24,050 bases of DNA from Coemansia sp. RSA 1804 (Eukaryota; Kickxellomycota; Kickxellomycetes; Kickxellales; Kickxellaceae): positions 1 to 24,050 of the forward strand of contig JANBTH010000243.1 in assembly GCA_027578815.1 (NCBI GenBank), given 5' to 3'. How positions within the stretch are numbered: position 1 is the stretch's first letter; every line of letters begins with the position of its first letter. The notes beneath the pieces were generated by a model. It made no database searches. It was not told the DNA's origin and saw only the letters and a list, made by a program, of their open reading frames with translations. Positions 8,189 through 19,200 of the stretch are shown here, piece after piece. Position numbers and translations under genes: made by a program.

Positions 8189-10411
8189 TCAAGATGCATT
8201 TAGTCGAGAAAGCTCGCCCAGGAACCCGTCGGCATTAATAATACTCGTGGACCCATAGACAATGTGCTTTCGCGGTGACGATTGCTGAGAAAACTCCATT
8301 AGATTCTGGTACTCGACATAGTTTCCACCACCGATAACGAACACGATTGCCTCCTGTGCGGCACCATCGCCATTCACGGTTGCGTGCGGCCCAGCATGGT
8401 GTGGAACATTGGCATTGGATCCAGCAAGGTTTCCACGCCGCGCTTGTTTGGGGTCAAAGTAGACAAACGTGTCCAGCATCCGCGAAACCGCATTACCACT
8501 GCCTCCGCCTCCGCCGCTACCAGCACCTGTGGCTGAACCGATTCCGGCCCTGATCCCGCCAATGCCAAGCCCACCTCCTCCCGACGATCGGCCGGCCATC
8601 ACAGACTCGACAACGCGAGTAATTGGAAGCTGCTTGCGTGTCGGCAGCAGGTTACGGACATTGGAGAAAATTGTTCCAAGACTAGATCCCTCAGTAAAGC
8701 CTGCAAAGCGACTGCTGATGGAGGAAAACTTTCCAAGCAGGTCGCTAGACCCCATAGCGCCGCCGCCGCCACCTCCGCCAGTTACGACATGGGTTGGACC
8801 AATTCCTGGTGACGCAACAGAGGCGTTCATCTTATTAACACGCTTAAGCTTATGCAAGTACTGAAGCGGGGCCAGATCACAGCCGGCAGCCGCAAGCGCA
8901 GCCTCGCATTCGTCAATGTCGGCCTGGCGCATGCCCTCGTTGGCAAGGAAATACAGAATGAACAACCGGAGCTTGTCCTGCGAGTTCTTCTTCTCAGGAT
9001 CGTTTATGGCTTCAAGAATGGAGGTCTTGGACTGACGCGCCAGCTGCTCCTCAATCTGAAACAGGTCGTCGAGCTGTCTGTCTTTAATGGAGTCAAGCAT
9101 AGATGTGGCAATATTCATGTGCATGTCGATGCTTGCTTTGCGTGCAGTCATCTCTGGAAGCGTAGTAATTGCACGCTGCAGCTGCTTCGTACTGGCACCA
9201 ACGTCAATGTTTCCCATTTCATCTAGCGAGCTGACACCACCCATGCGTGTGATCTCGTCAGCTTCACGCTTGAAAGCAGTGGACGCATCGTCGATGCTTA
9301 CGGCTACCTCAGGAAATGGCTGGTCGGCGTTGCGAGCCCAGAAAGCGTCGTTGACATTCAGATCATAGGACTTTTTGGACTTGCGTCCAGAATCATCAGT
9401 GTGCTCAATCGTGATCTGGTTGAGACGGATGTCGTAGATGTCGTGGATCAGGGCCTGGTACGTCCACGAGTGCATAAACATGCTTCCCAGGTCAAAGTCG
9501 CGATCTAGAAGAATAAGCACAGGCCGTCTACTTTGCGACAGAATATCATCGGCGTCTTCTGTAAACAGGTTGTGGCGGCTGCCCAGAATATGCTCACGCA
9601 GCTTGGCATCAAGCCGTGTGGCAACCATCTCAGCAGCATTGCCGCGAGGAGCGCAGATTGATGGGATGGTTTTGAGCGTCAGAAGCACAGAAAACAGTGA
9701 AGTCACGATATTATCAATCAGTGAGTTCATGGCAGAATCAGTCATTGATGGATTATGGATGGCCTCGAATGTGGACGGCAAATGAAGCGAAAACATGTTT
9801 TCCTCGGGACACAGAAAGTTGAGGTACTGATCGTAGACCTGGACAATTTGGTGGGACTTTCCTGATGCTGTTGTTTGCACTGCAAACTCCTCCAGCAGTG
9901 CGCGCGGCAACGACGATGCAAAGTTGATGTAATACAGCTCATACAGATCCCTTGCTATGTCCTCGGACATGCGAGCAATGTTTTCGCGTTTGGACTGAAC
10001 AAAATATATTGCCGGGACGTCCGGAATGGGCGACCGCTGTGCCTGCAGTTGCATGTGCATTGTCACGCCGTTATCGCGGAGATCGTTGACCCGGAGCACG
10101 GTTGATACAACGTCGCGGCAGAATGCATCAAATACCAGGACCTTCCATATCGGCGCCTCGGGCTCTCCGCTGGTATTGGTGCCTCCCCCTTCAGACATGC
10201 GCGGATTGTCATTAAGATGGAGCATCCGTAAAAGCCCCGCTACATTTTCCAAAGAAGTTTAGAATAATATTAAACCAAAAACAAGCAAGCAGCCAGTCTG
10301 CAGTTAGCGGGTTGCAGCCTTGTATTTGAAATCGAAAACAGCAAAGGTGTCGTCATGTACTCATCCTCCAATGTCAGACATACCAATCTGCTTCTGGCGC
10401 AAAGTCTCCAT
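8189..10411 (-). CDS. SLY1: SLY1, Sec1/Munc18-family regulator of ER-Golgi SNARE assembly (two exons)
   Basis: A 692-residue SM protein that binds Golgi/ER syntaxins of the Sed5/Ufe1 type and promotes SNARE complex formation in ER-Golgi traffic. Exon 2 (10239-8189) carries the family landmarks WKVLVFD, PIPDVPAIYFV, YYINFASSLPR, QVYDQYLNFL, LDRDFDL, HSWTYQALIHD, KKSYDL, FPEVA, LFILYFLANEG, YFDPK and the C-terminal IVFVIGGGNYVEYQNL. The long frame begins at a TTG, and its first ATG would cut the conserved N-terminal helix. Exon 1 (10411-10384) supplies METLRQKQI plus one base, followed by GTATGT. Splicing to the acceptor TAG at 10242-10240 restores METLRQKQIAGLLRMLHLN in phase 1. Two glycine-rich insertions (about residues 497-503 and 562-592) look lineage-specific. 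Its promoter lies in the gap after TOM70, which is on the same strand. Confidence 0.96.
10240..10383 (-). other. SLY1 intron 1 (144 bp)
   Basis: On the minus strand the donor is a perfect GTATGT (10383-10378), the acceptor is TGTAG ending at 10240, and a plausible branch sequence CTAAAC sits at 10262-10257, about 17 bases before the acceptor. It is a phase-1 intron. Removing it joins exon 1 and exon 2 so that the conserved SLY1 N-terminal helix is continuous. Confidence 0.85.
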
Positions 10412-10772
10412 CGTCGCGAATTAAGGAATGGTGAGATACAGGGCAAAATGCAGAGAAGCGGAATATAAAGAATAAGGTAATTACTTGGTAAAGAGAAAGA
10501 AAAAGAAGAGCAATAAAGAAAGGCAAAAGAGCACACAAACAGACTCCCCAGAGTCAACAGCTTTGCTTTTTGGAAACAGCAAAAGTTGGAGCTCATTCAT
10601 TTTTCAGGAGGCGCATGCATTGTAAAAGATGACGGCAATATGGTTCATGGGTCTTTTATTCTCCAAATAGTGGCAGTTCGCTGGTTTTAGTACTTTCAAA
10701 CAAGTAGAAAATTAAATAATATCTGCAGTGCAGCACAAGGAAAGCTAAGAGAAGTGTGCGCGCGGTTTGCAT
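10412..10772. other. Gap between TOM70 (3' end) and SLY1 (promoter), both minus strand
   Basis: The part next to TOM70 contains its AATAAA (10660-10655 on the minus strand). The remaining roughly 240 bases before the SLY1 start must hold the SLY1 promoter; on the minus strand they include a pyrimidine-rich stretch (about 10485-10535). No TATA box or other gene is apparent. Confidence 0.5.
10655..10660 (-). terminator. Polyadenylation signal AATAAA of TOM70
   Basis: TTTATT on the plus strand, AATAAA on the minus strand, 112 bases after the TOM70 stop codon. Confidence 0.6.
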
Positions 10773-12587
10773 CTACTGCATGGCACCCATCATCTTGCTC
10801 AGCAGCTCGGGATGCTCCTTCATAAAGCGGTACTGGGCGGCGGTGGTTTCGCGGAAGGTGATGGCCGAGACCATCTCTTCCTCGGACTTTGCGAGGTCCA
10901 CGGCACGGCGCAGCATCGTCAGACTCTCGTCAAACATGCCCAGCTGCAGATAGATCTGCGACAGCGCAGCTACAGCAAGCTCGCACTCAGAATCGACCTT
11001 GAGGGCGTCGCGAATCAGCGTCAGCGACTTGTCCGTGTCGGCGTTGGCCTGGAATACGGCAATGGCCTGATTGACGTATGGCAGCGGGTTGGATCCGTCG
11101 AGCTCAATCGACTTTTCAAAGGCGGTGATTGCGCTGTCGGTGCCGCCCTTCTCGGCAAGTACTTCGCCGTAGTAGTTGTACAGATCGCTGCGAGTCGGGA
11201 ACTTCTTCATGGCCTCGTCAAATGTCGCCATGGCCTCCTGCATCTTCCCGATCTTGAACTGCACCACACCAAGCTGGATACGCGGATAGACAAAGTCAGG
11301 ATCCAGACTGGCAGCGCGCTCGTAGTCGGCAGCGGCCTCGGCAAACTCCTGCTTCAAGAAGCGCACCTGGCCCTTTTGGAAAAACACTTCGGCGTTTTCG
11401 GGCTCAGCCTCGGCAGCACGGTCAAGCAGGCGGTCGACGCCATCCAGATCCTTCTTCTCGCTGAACAAGTTGGCCTTGCGCAGATATGTGCGCACGTGGC
11501 TGGGATTGATTTCCAGCGCCTTGTCCATATCGGCAAGCGCCTGATCCAGGCTGCTCTTAAGGAAGTGGAACATGCCACGCAGACTGTAGATGTCGTCTGC
11601 GCGCTGAACACCCGTCGCATCAGGCTCCTCAGCTGCTTGGGCGGCATTGTCAATTGCCTCTATTGCTTTCGCGTAGTCCTGCACTGCAATGAGCTCCAGC
11701 GCCTCGTTGTACAGCGTGTCAGCCTTTGACAGAGAGACTCCTTCCTCGGCTGTGGCCTCCACGCCATTGCTTCTGAAGGAGTTGAGGTAACCCGTGATAA
11801 ACGACTTTGAAGGCAGACGCGGTTGACGCTTCTCGACGCGCTCGCGAGCCTCGGTTTCCGCAAGCTTCTTCAGCACGCGCTCGGCCGAGGTCGCAGCCAG
11901 GGTGTTCTTGAAGTCCTCGAGGATGCATGCCGTCGTAAAGTCGTACAGCGAATCGCGGAAGCGCGATGTGCTCTCATAAGCCTGGGCGCGACGCATCAGC
12001 GCCTTCACATACTGCGGCTCAAGCTTCAGTGCCTCGGTGCAGTCCTCGATAACCTTTTCGTGCTCGTTGTCGGCCGCATAGCAAGCCGCGCGGTTTGAGA
12101 AGAACACAGGATCCTTGTCAAACCGTAGTGCCTGGGTGTATAGCTCGATCGCCTTCGCGTAACGCTTTGCCTGGAAGAACTTGTTGCCGCGCGACTTGAG
12201 CGTCTGCGCTATCTTCTTTGCCGCGTCCTTGGAAAGAGCTGCTATCTGGGCATCGCTCATTTCCTCAGGGTTCTCTTCATCACCACCAAGCGTTGCGGTC
12301 GATGCTCCCACTGCATCGGAAGTTCCGGCCTTCTCATCGCCCTCGGCTTCGTCAGCCCCCTTGGCAGACTTCTTTGCCTTGCGTGCCTTGCGTTGCCGCT
12401 TCTTCTTATCGTCCTTCTTGGAAATCTCGGCGCCACGCGAGGAGTAGTACCAAAGCGCAAGCCCTGCTGCAACTAGTGGCGGAACCGATGCCGCCGCATA
12501 AAACTTCCAGCTGCGCTCCCCCAGATTCAGCCTTTCGAGCACGGAGCTCGACTTCTCCACCTGCTTGTCTACTGCTTCCGAAGCCAT
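10773..12587 (-). CDS. TOM70: TOM70, mitochondrial outer-membrane import receptor
   Basis: A 604-residue, apparently intronless protein of the usual Tom70 length and plan. An N-terminal membrane anchor (about residues 28-48, WKFYAAASVPPLVAAGLALW) is followed by a Lys/Arg-rich segment (57-73), an acidic low-complexity linker to about 110, and then TPR repeats to the C terminus. The first TPR cluster (about 123-225) keeps a carboxylate-clamp pattern, with Lys131, Asn135, Asn165, Lys196 and Arg200 as candidate residues. In Tom70 this clamp docks the EEVD tails of Hsp70/Hsp90 that deliver carrier preproteins; the later repeats bind the preprotein. The protein acts at the TOM complex, facing the cytosol. 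The start is the ATG at 12587-12585, which leaves a short hydrophilic N terminus before the anchor. It is divergent from KAP123 and shares an upstream region of about 675 bases with it. Confidence 0.95.
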   Translation of the reverse strand: MASEAVDKQVEKSSSVLERLNLGERSWKFYAAASVPPLVAAGLALWYYSSRGAEISKKDDKKKRQRKARKAKKSAKGADEAEGDEKAGTSDAVGASTATLGGDEENPEEMSDAQIAALSKDAAKKIAQTLKSRGNKFFQAKRYAKAIELYTQALRFDKDPVFFSNRAACYAADNEHEKVIEDCTEALKLEPQYVKALMRRAQAYESTSRFRDSLYDFTTACILEDFKNTLAATSAERVLKKLAETEARERVEKRQPRLPSKSFITGYLNSFRSNGVEATAEEGVSLSKADTLYNEALELIAVQDYAKAIEAIDNAAQAAEEPDATGVQRADDIYSLRGMFHFLKSSLDQALADMDKALEINPSHVRTYLRKANLFSEKKDLDGVDRLLDRAAEAEPENAEVFFQKGQVRFLKQEFAEAAADYERAASLDPDFVYPRIQLGVVQFKIGKMQEAMATFDEAMKKFPTRSDLYNYYGEVLAEKGGTDSAITAFEKSIELDGSNPLPYVNQAIAVFQANADTDKSLTLIRDALKVDSECELAVAALSQIYLQLGMFDESLTMLRRAVDLAKSEEEMVSAITFRETTAAQYRFMKEHPELLSKMMGAMQ

Positions 12588-13262
12588 ACCACAATTGCGT
12601 TGCTCCTCTTATTCTGATTTATTTTTAAGGTATCTTTTGAATCCTGATCTTCCAAGTGCCACGGCAGCACACCAGAATCTAATCAGAGATAGAATGAATA
12701 AACCCGTAAAGGAAATATAGACAAGTAGCACCACGATACACCGTTAATTAACGCAAACTACAAATTGAACATTAGCTACTGGAGAAGAAAAAAGAGAGCA
12801 AAGGCAAAGGAGAGAGGTTTTGCATGTAGATAACCCTTTATAAGATCCTCGCAAGCTCAGCAATCCCGATTTCTTGGCTTGGACGAGGGGCTAATTTTTT
12901 ATCATCACTTTTTCAAGCGCTTTTTGTTTATTTTTTTATGATTTGGGTCAGCCCAGCCAAATCTTCATCTCTTTTTTCTCTTCGTCTTTTTGATTGGCAA
13001 ACAACTTTTGTTTGCTTGATCACACAAATCCCAATCTGTGTGCTAATCATCAATCTTTTTTTTTTGTTGTTCAATTCGGTTTATTTTTTATGGCTTATTC
13101 TGGACCCCTTTTTTTAAAACCAAACCATCCTTCCATTCTATTTTTCTATTCTTTATTCACACCTTTCTTCTTTAAAGCTTGTGTCTGGCAACTCTTAGCT
13201 TTTATTGCATTAGAAAAAGTGCGAAAGAACAACCCGCTGAAAGAAAGGAGAGATACCACACT
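12588..13262. other. Divergent promoter region between TOM70 and KAP123
   Basis: The TOM70-proximal half is purine-rich on the plus strand (about 12780-12820). At about 12836-12846 it carries TTTATAAG, which reads CTTATAAAG on the minus strand and could serve as a weak TATA for TOM70. The KAP123-proximal half (12890-13200) is strongly T- and CT-rich, as in many fungal housekeeping promoters. An upstream ATG at 13090 opens a frame that overlaps the KAP123 start (see findings). No other gene is seen. Confidence 0.5.
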
Positions 13263-16200
13263 ATGGACGCCCAGTTTGTCAACGGTCTTCAGGCCCTGTT
13301 GCAGGAAATCTCTGGCGCTAGCAGTACGGAGGCCATTCAAAAGGCCACCACAACGCTGAACCAGCAGTTCTACTCGTCTGTGCTCTGTGTTCCTGGCCTG
13401 TTTTCAATTGCCAAGGATAATGGAAATTCTGCCGTACGTCAGTTGGCGGCTGTGGAGCTGCGTAAGCGCATTCCAAAGTTCTGGGGGGAGCTGGATGACT
13501 CTGTGCAGCAGCAGATGCGTGAAGCTATACTCAAGGTAATAATTGATGAGACTAACGATCCGGTCCGCCACAGCATGGCACGCGTCATCTCTTCGATCGC
13601 AAAGGTCGACATTCCCAACCAAAAGTGGAATAATCTGGTGCAGTTTCTGTACGAGTGCTGCCAGAGCCCGACGGCATCACATCGCGAGATCGGCATCTAT
13701 GTGCTGGATTCTCTGTTTGAGACCATTGCAGACACGATGGAGGCGCATATGGAGCATTTGTTTGTTCTATTTAAGTCTCTGATCAGCGATCCTGAGAGTC
13801 TGGTCGTGCAGGTCACTACGCTTGAGGCTCTTGGAAAGGTTGCTGAATTTGTTGAACCTGAGAACCGTGACGAGGTCAGCAGCTATCAGGCGCTTGTGCC
13901 GTCGATGGTTCAGGTCTTGCAAAAATGCTTGGCCACGGACAACGAGGCCTTTGCAAGCCGCTGCTTTGATGTGTTTAGCACACTGCTTATTCTTGAAGCG
14001 CCCCTTCTTAACCGCCATCTTGGCGAGCTCATTGAGTTTAGTACCAGTGTTGGTGGCAACGAAGACTTGGATGAGAAGCTGCGCATAATGGCGCTGAACT
14101 TTTTAACGTGGACCGCAACCTAGTAAGTAAACCGCGTGATGTTTTGTTTGTAATGCTGCTACTTTATTCTATTTATCTTGTAATTATCTGGTTATTTGCT
14201 GCGCATTGAATGCTAGATTCGCTAAGGGTTTTTTTACTAGGCTTGCAGAATTAGCTTGTTGGCGATTGAGATCTAGTAACAAGTCTGAATCAGCGATCGC
14301 ATTGCGCATACTTCTAGAAATCAGCAACTGTTTGCATACCCAATACCTATCATTTCATATGTTTTCTATCTCTCTGTTTGTGTGTGTACATCCGACGATG
14401 CATCATCTCATATGCTATGTCTAACTGAGATGATGTAGATGTTTTGGGCTGTGTACATGCATTTATGCGATACACACATTCTGTGCGTACAAAATCGGAC
14501 CAATAACGATTTTTGCGAAATGAATCTGAACAGATGACATATTATCAAGGCTTTTTATTCTCCTCCTTCACATTTTTATCTTTCTTTGTCATTGCCAAAA
14601 ATCCTGCTTGCCTCTCTGCTGCGCTTCCGATTTTTTCATTTACCAAGTGAGAAGCGGCGATGGCTGTCTGTCATCTACACCTCACGCTCATTCACTTTCT
14701 TTCTCGCGTCAAAGGCACAGATGTGAAAATTTTTAACGCAATAATGAGAAAACAGTGGTGAAGTAGCGCACACGCGTGTGCAATGCTAGTTGCATGTTGT
14801 CCGCTTGCTTACCTTCCTCACTATTGCTGCATAAAGAATGTCTTTTTTCTTTTTCTTGTGCGCAGAATGGCATTTGTTTGGAAATTAAAGCAAGTAAGGA
14901 CTTCCCTGCATGGTGCGCAAACCAAACAAAGAGTATAAAACTAAATTTTTAATTTTTGGCATTACGTAGCAAGCGTGGACGTCTGCAAAAGCTCAAGATC
15001 GTGAAGCCGCTCATCGAAAAGATGATGCCCATCACCGCACAGGAGGATCCAGAGGACATTGACGAGGAATCGCCCTCAAGAGTAAGTATATGTTTAAATT
15101 CTTATGCCTTTTTTTGTTTTGCCTGGAATTGCTTTTTCTAGGTTGTAGTGTATATGTGACTATGAGTAATTACTTATCCTAGAATATCCATGGTTCCACA
15201 TATCATGTCAACATATCAACATGCGGCCACATATTTTTATATTCCGTTTTCAGTCAGTACTGCTTTTATGCTGATTTTTTATTCTTCCAAACCTACCGGA
15301 GTAAAAATATCTGACACAAACACCCTTACTGTCGTGGTGGACATAAGGTGCTATGGCATGTCTTTTGCAGTTGCACTCGTTTTGATATCCTTCTTATTGC
15401 ACCTTTTCAAGCATGGTATTTGGGCATGTTTCTACTTTTTTGCGTAATTGAACTTGCGTCTTGAACTTGAAAAACATGCTCAATAGTACGAGTGCTATTG
15501 TTTTCTGCTCTTTTGCCATATATGGTTGTTTGGTAATTAAAGTACTAGCTTTATCATCAGACATGCCAAGCCGAGGCGATTGTACATTCTATTCCACCCA
15601 TGCGCGAATGCGTATCAGTTTTTTATCTTTTCCATATGTACTCAAGGCTGTCTTGTGTTTTTCAGCCGCTTCTGCAACTGGATTCCGCTCTTATTTTTCC
15701 TCACTTTACACACGATGGGGTGTTGGAAATAAAAGAAAAGACGTTTGGTTTTTTTGTTTCACACTGCAGAGGCAACAGGCAAAAAATGACATAAGTACAT
15801 ACACATTTCTGTTTTATATTCCTATGCACAACAATTCCTTCTCTAATTTTAACTGGAGGATATATCCTACTGTCATTTTTGAAGGCGAGAGATATATGTT
15901 GTGGTGGTTGTAACATCAAACGGCATCGGTGAGAAAGACATACGGCATCATACACACAATCTTATTGTACACGTTACTTCTATAGCAATGGCAATTCTGG
16001 GTGCATGGCACACATGTCATTTCTTGTATTTACATTAATATGCCTGGGCATAAATTTTGTAGCGATAAAAGCGGTTTTGCTTTTGTTTCCCAAGGCATAT
16101 CGGAACTTTATCAGCCACTGCATTTCTAAAACAATATCCAACCAGAGAGAAGTGCACATGTGCCATCTAAAAGCTCTTCTGAATTTGCAATGGGATAGAT

Positions 16201-19200
16201 GTATGCCACATAGCATAACACCGCTTGCCTGATGACAAGATTATATGCTCTGTGACATATATCCTGCTTTTGAGTAGGGGGTTATACAATTGTACATGTG
16301 GGCTAACACAAATTATGCTATTATGCTGTTCTGATTACCCTGGATACGCTGATATTTTCTTTGGGGGGGGTTTGGTCTGTTAGGTCTCGCTGCGTGTGCT
16401 CAATATCCTTTCAACCAGCTTTCCACCTCAGCAGGTCTTTCCAACGGTCATTTCTCATGTGCTTCGCTACATGCAAAGTCCAGATCCGATGTTTCGTAAG
16501 GGCGCTATGCTCAGTCTAGCAGTAAGTACATCAACCATTCTCTTGCAATTTATTGTTGATAGAGATTACATATTTCTCTTCCAAAAATCAAGATCACATT
16601 TTTTGTTTTCCAACTCAGATCCTGATTGATGCTATTGTATAACATTCCGAATACCGGACACTTTTCGTCTGCTCAAAATCCGCTCGTCTCCGGAGCCAAT
16701 TGGATCCGCAGATAAAGAGGGGGATTTTGGACATGTGTGCTTGCTGCGCAAATAAAATAATATGACCTCTGCTTGTGTCTTTAAAAAATGTCAGACATGG
16801 CGCACTTGCATTGTTCCTTAATTCCGTGGGAAATATGCCAGCTGTATAGCAAAAAGTGTTAAATTTTGGACAAAATGACCAGGAGGCACACCTACTTTTT
16901 TTACGCAGCTATGGGGAAGAAAGAATATAAAACAAAAAACAAAGAGTATATTCCGTAGCAGTCTTGTGTTCAACATAGCTCCCCTGTAGCGCCTTGGCTG
17001 CTTGTGATATCTTTAAAAAGATCAGGTTAAGAGCATATGTTACACCCGACAGTTCCAATCTTGTTTTCTTTATTGCTGGCGAACAGAAAGAAAAAGACTC
17101 ATTTCGGCTTTTTTCTTTAAAAACAATCATGAATATTGCGCTGTGGTCTGTTTTAAAAAATAAATGCATGTCATCTCTGGCTGGTTGAATTTTGACCACG
17201 TCAACTGAGATGTACATAAAAATCACTCGGGAAAAATGCATTTTTCTTAATGCTTATCACAAGCTCAAGCGAACCCATGCTATTTTCTAATTACGTATTC
17301 CTTATAGTTGCCGAAACACCCCTTTTTGTCCATATGCCCACCATCTCTTTTCTTGGAAAGCAAGCTGTTCATGTGTTTGTTATGTTGAAAGGGGCTCTTA
17401 TATGCTGGAAATTTGTATCTTTCCAGGGTGTGGTATGGTGGTATCTCCTTGTTCCAGCATGCAGGATATAATTCGTGCATATGTCTATTGGGTCTCTTGA
17501 CCAGCCTACTTTTTTTTTGTTTTCTGCGAATAAGTCTGGTGAAGGGGGGTGGTAGCAGGAATTAAGCCTGTGTGGTGTTTCTTTTTTGATGTCCTGTTTT
17601 TTACTACTTGAGTACACATTCGGCAGTGATCGGCGGGCTCTTTTGTGTGTATGTTTTTCACCCTTGCTGAAGCAAAAATTGAGGACACATGATGATTCTG
17701 CAAAGATTGCTGCATGTAAAAAAGACAATGTAAAAAATTTCCATCGTTCACTTGCATGTGACCTGCGCCTTGTTCTTGTATGTTTCTCTTTTAATCAGCC
17801 AATACTTTTTCATTTGGCCAACACGGACACACAGTACCTGTAAGCTTGTCACAAATATAAATATCCTGTGCACTTTTCAAAATAAAGTTGCCTATCTTTT
17901 TTAATATCCCATCACTGGTGCATTCTTGGGTGTAGATCATAATTGAAGGCTGTGTGGACTACACAAGATCGCAGGCCGGTGACATTGTGACTCTGGTCTG
18001 CGCTGGTCTGAGTGATGGAGACGAACGAGTTCGCCGCGCATCGTGCATGGCTCTTGGCTGTATTGCAGATGAGCTGGACGACGAGATTGCCAGCTACCAC
18101 GAGAAGCTGTTGCCGCTTATCTTTAATCTCACGAACGAAAGCAACGTCGTCATTGTAAAGTACGCCGTTAATGCACTGGATTGCATTCTCGAAAGCATTG
18201 GCGATCCGATCGTCAATTATCTCCCGCAACTGATGGAGCGTCTTGTTGTTCTTCTTGATTCGGGAGCAATGGAGATTAAGCCGATTGCATTATCTGCCAT
18301 TGGCAGTGCCGCGCATTCGTCGGGAGAGGCGTTTGCGCCCTACTTTGATGCTGTCATTATCCGCATCAAGCAGGCGATGGCGCTGACAGGCGACGATGAT
18401 GTAATGGCACTGCGTGGAGTTGCTACAGATATGGCCAGTACTCTTGCCGAGGCTGCAGGAAAGGATGCGTTCCTTCCGCATCTAGACGAAACAGTGCAAC
18501 TGGCTCTACAGGGTATGGAGAGCGACTCTCCGCTGATGCGCGAAAGCGGCTACTGCTACTTTGGTGTCATTAGCCGTGTGTTCAAAGACGATTTCTCAAA
18601 GTACATTCCGTTCATTGCGCCGCTGCTGCTGAAGACCCTTCGCATGGATGAGACGGTGGAATTTGGATTTGGTTTGGATTCTATAAATGAAGGTGATCTG
18701 ACAGGCAGCGGCGGGAATGACGATGAATATGACGATGACGGACCAATCAATGTCAACACAGCTGTTGCAGACGAAAAGGAAGTGGCAGCCGATGCCGCTG
18801 GCGAGCTATTTGCTAATGCAACTTCTGGCTTCCTGCCGTATGTGGAGGATGTTGCCAAGGAGCTTGTAAAGCTTCTTGAACACTACTCTGATACTGCGCG
18901 CAAGTCGGCGATTGTTGCGTTGTTTACATTTATTCGCACATTCAGCAAACTTGCCAGCCCCGAACCCTGGAAGCCAGGCGTGCCTTTGGTAAGTTTTTGA
19001 CGAGTGCTTGGTGCTTGCGTTGTTATGTGATGCTGTATGCCGTGCTGGCTGTCAAAAGGTGATTGTTTGAGACGAACCCCTGTTCTTCTTTTACATCTCT
19101 TACTCGGCAAAGGTCTTTGTCTGATACTCCTCCAAGTTCCGCTTTTTTCCTTTTATAACCTCTGCTGTTGTTTGTCTTTCGTTTGTCTGCTTATTATTAA

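Noticed and set aside
10225..10252. SLY1 start at TTG 10252 or ATG 10225
   Set aside because: TTG is an artefact of alternative-start ORF calling, and ATG 10225 cuts the conserved N-terminal helix that the upstream exon restores.
10767..11729. 320-codon frame on the plus strand opposite TOM70
   Set aside because: It is the antisense shadow of a well-supported TPR protein; high coding GC and the repeat structure keep the opposite frame open.
14430..14529. C/D snoRNA-like arrangement in intron 1 (ATGATGT ... CTGA)
   Set aside because: The boxes are imperfect and there is no terminal stem flanking them; I could not find a convincing rRNA guide.
15461..15913. 150-codon frame in KAP123 intron 2 as a nested gene
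   Set aside because: Its sequence is what T-rich intron DNA gives when translated (many Phe, Ser, Leu, Tyr); no family resemblance, and it sits between two well-defined splice sites.
16228..16334. Second C/D-like pair in intron 2 (CTGATGA ... CTGA)
   Set aside because: The C box starts with C instead of a purine and the flanks do not pair.
17009..17022. Near-palindrome ATCTTTAAAAAGAT in intron 3
   Set aside because: Short and AT-rich, likely by chance; no flanking structure supports a functional hairpin.
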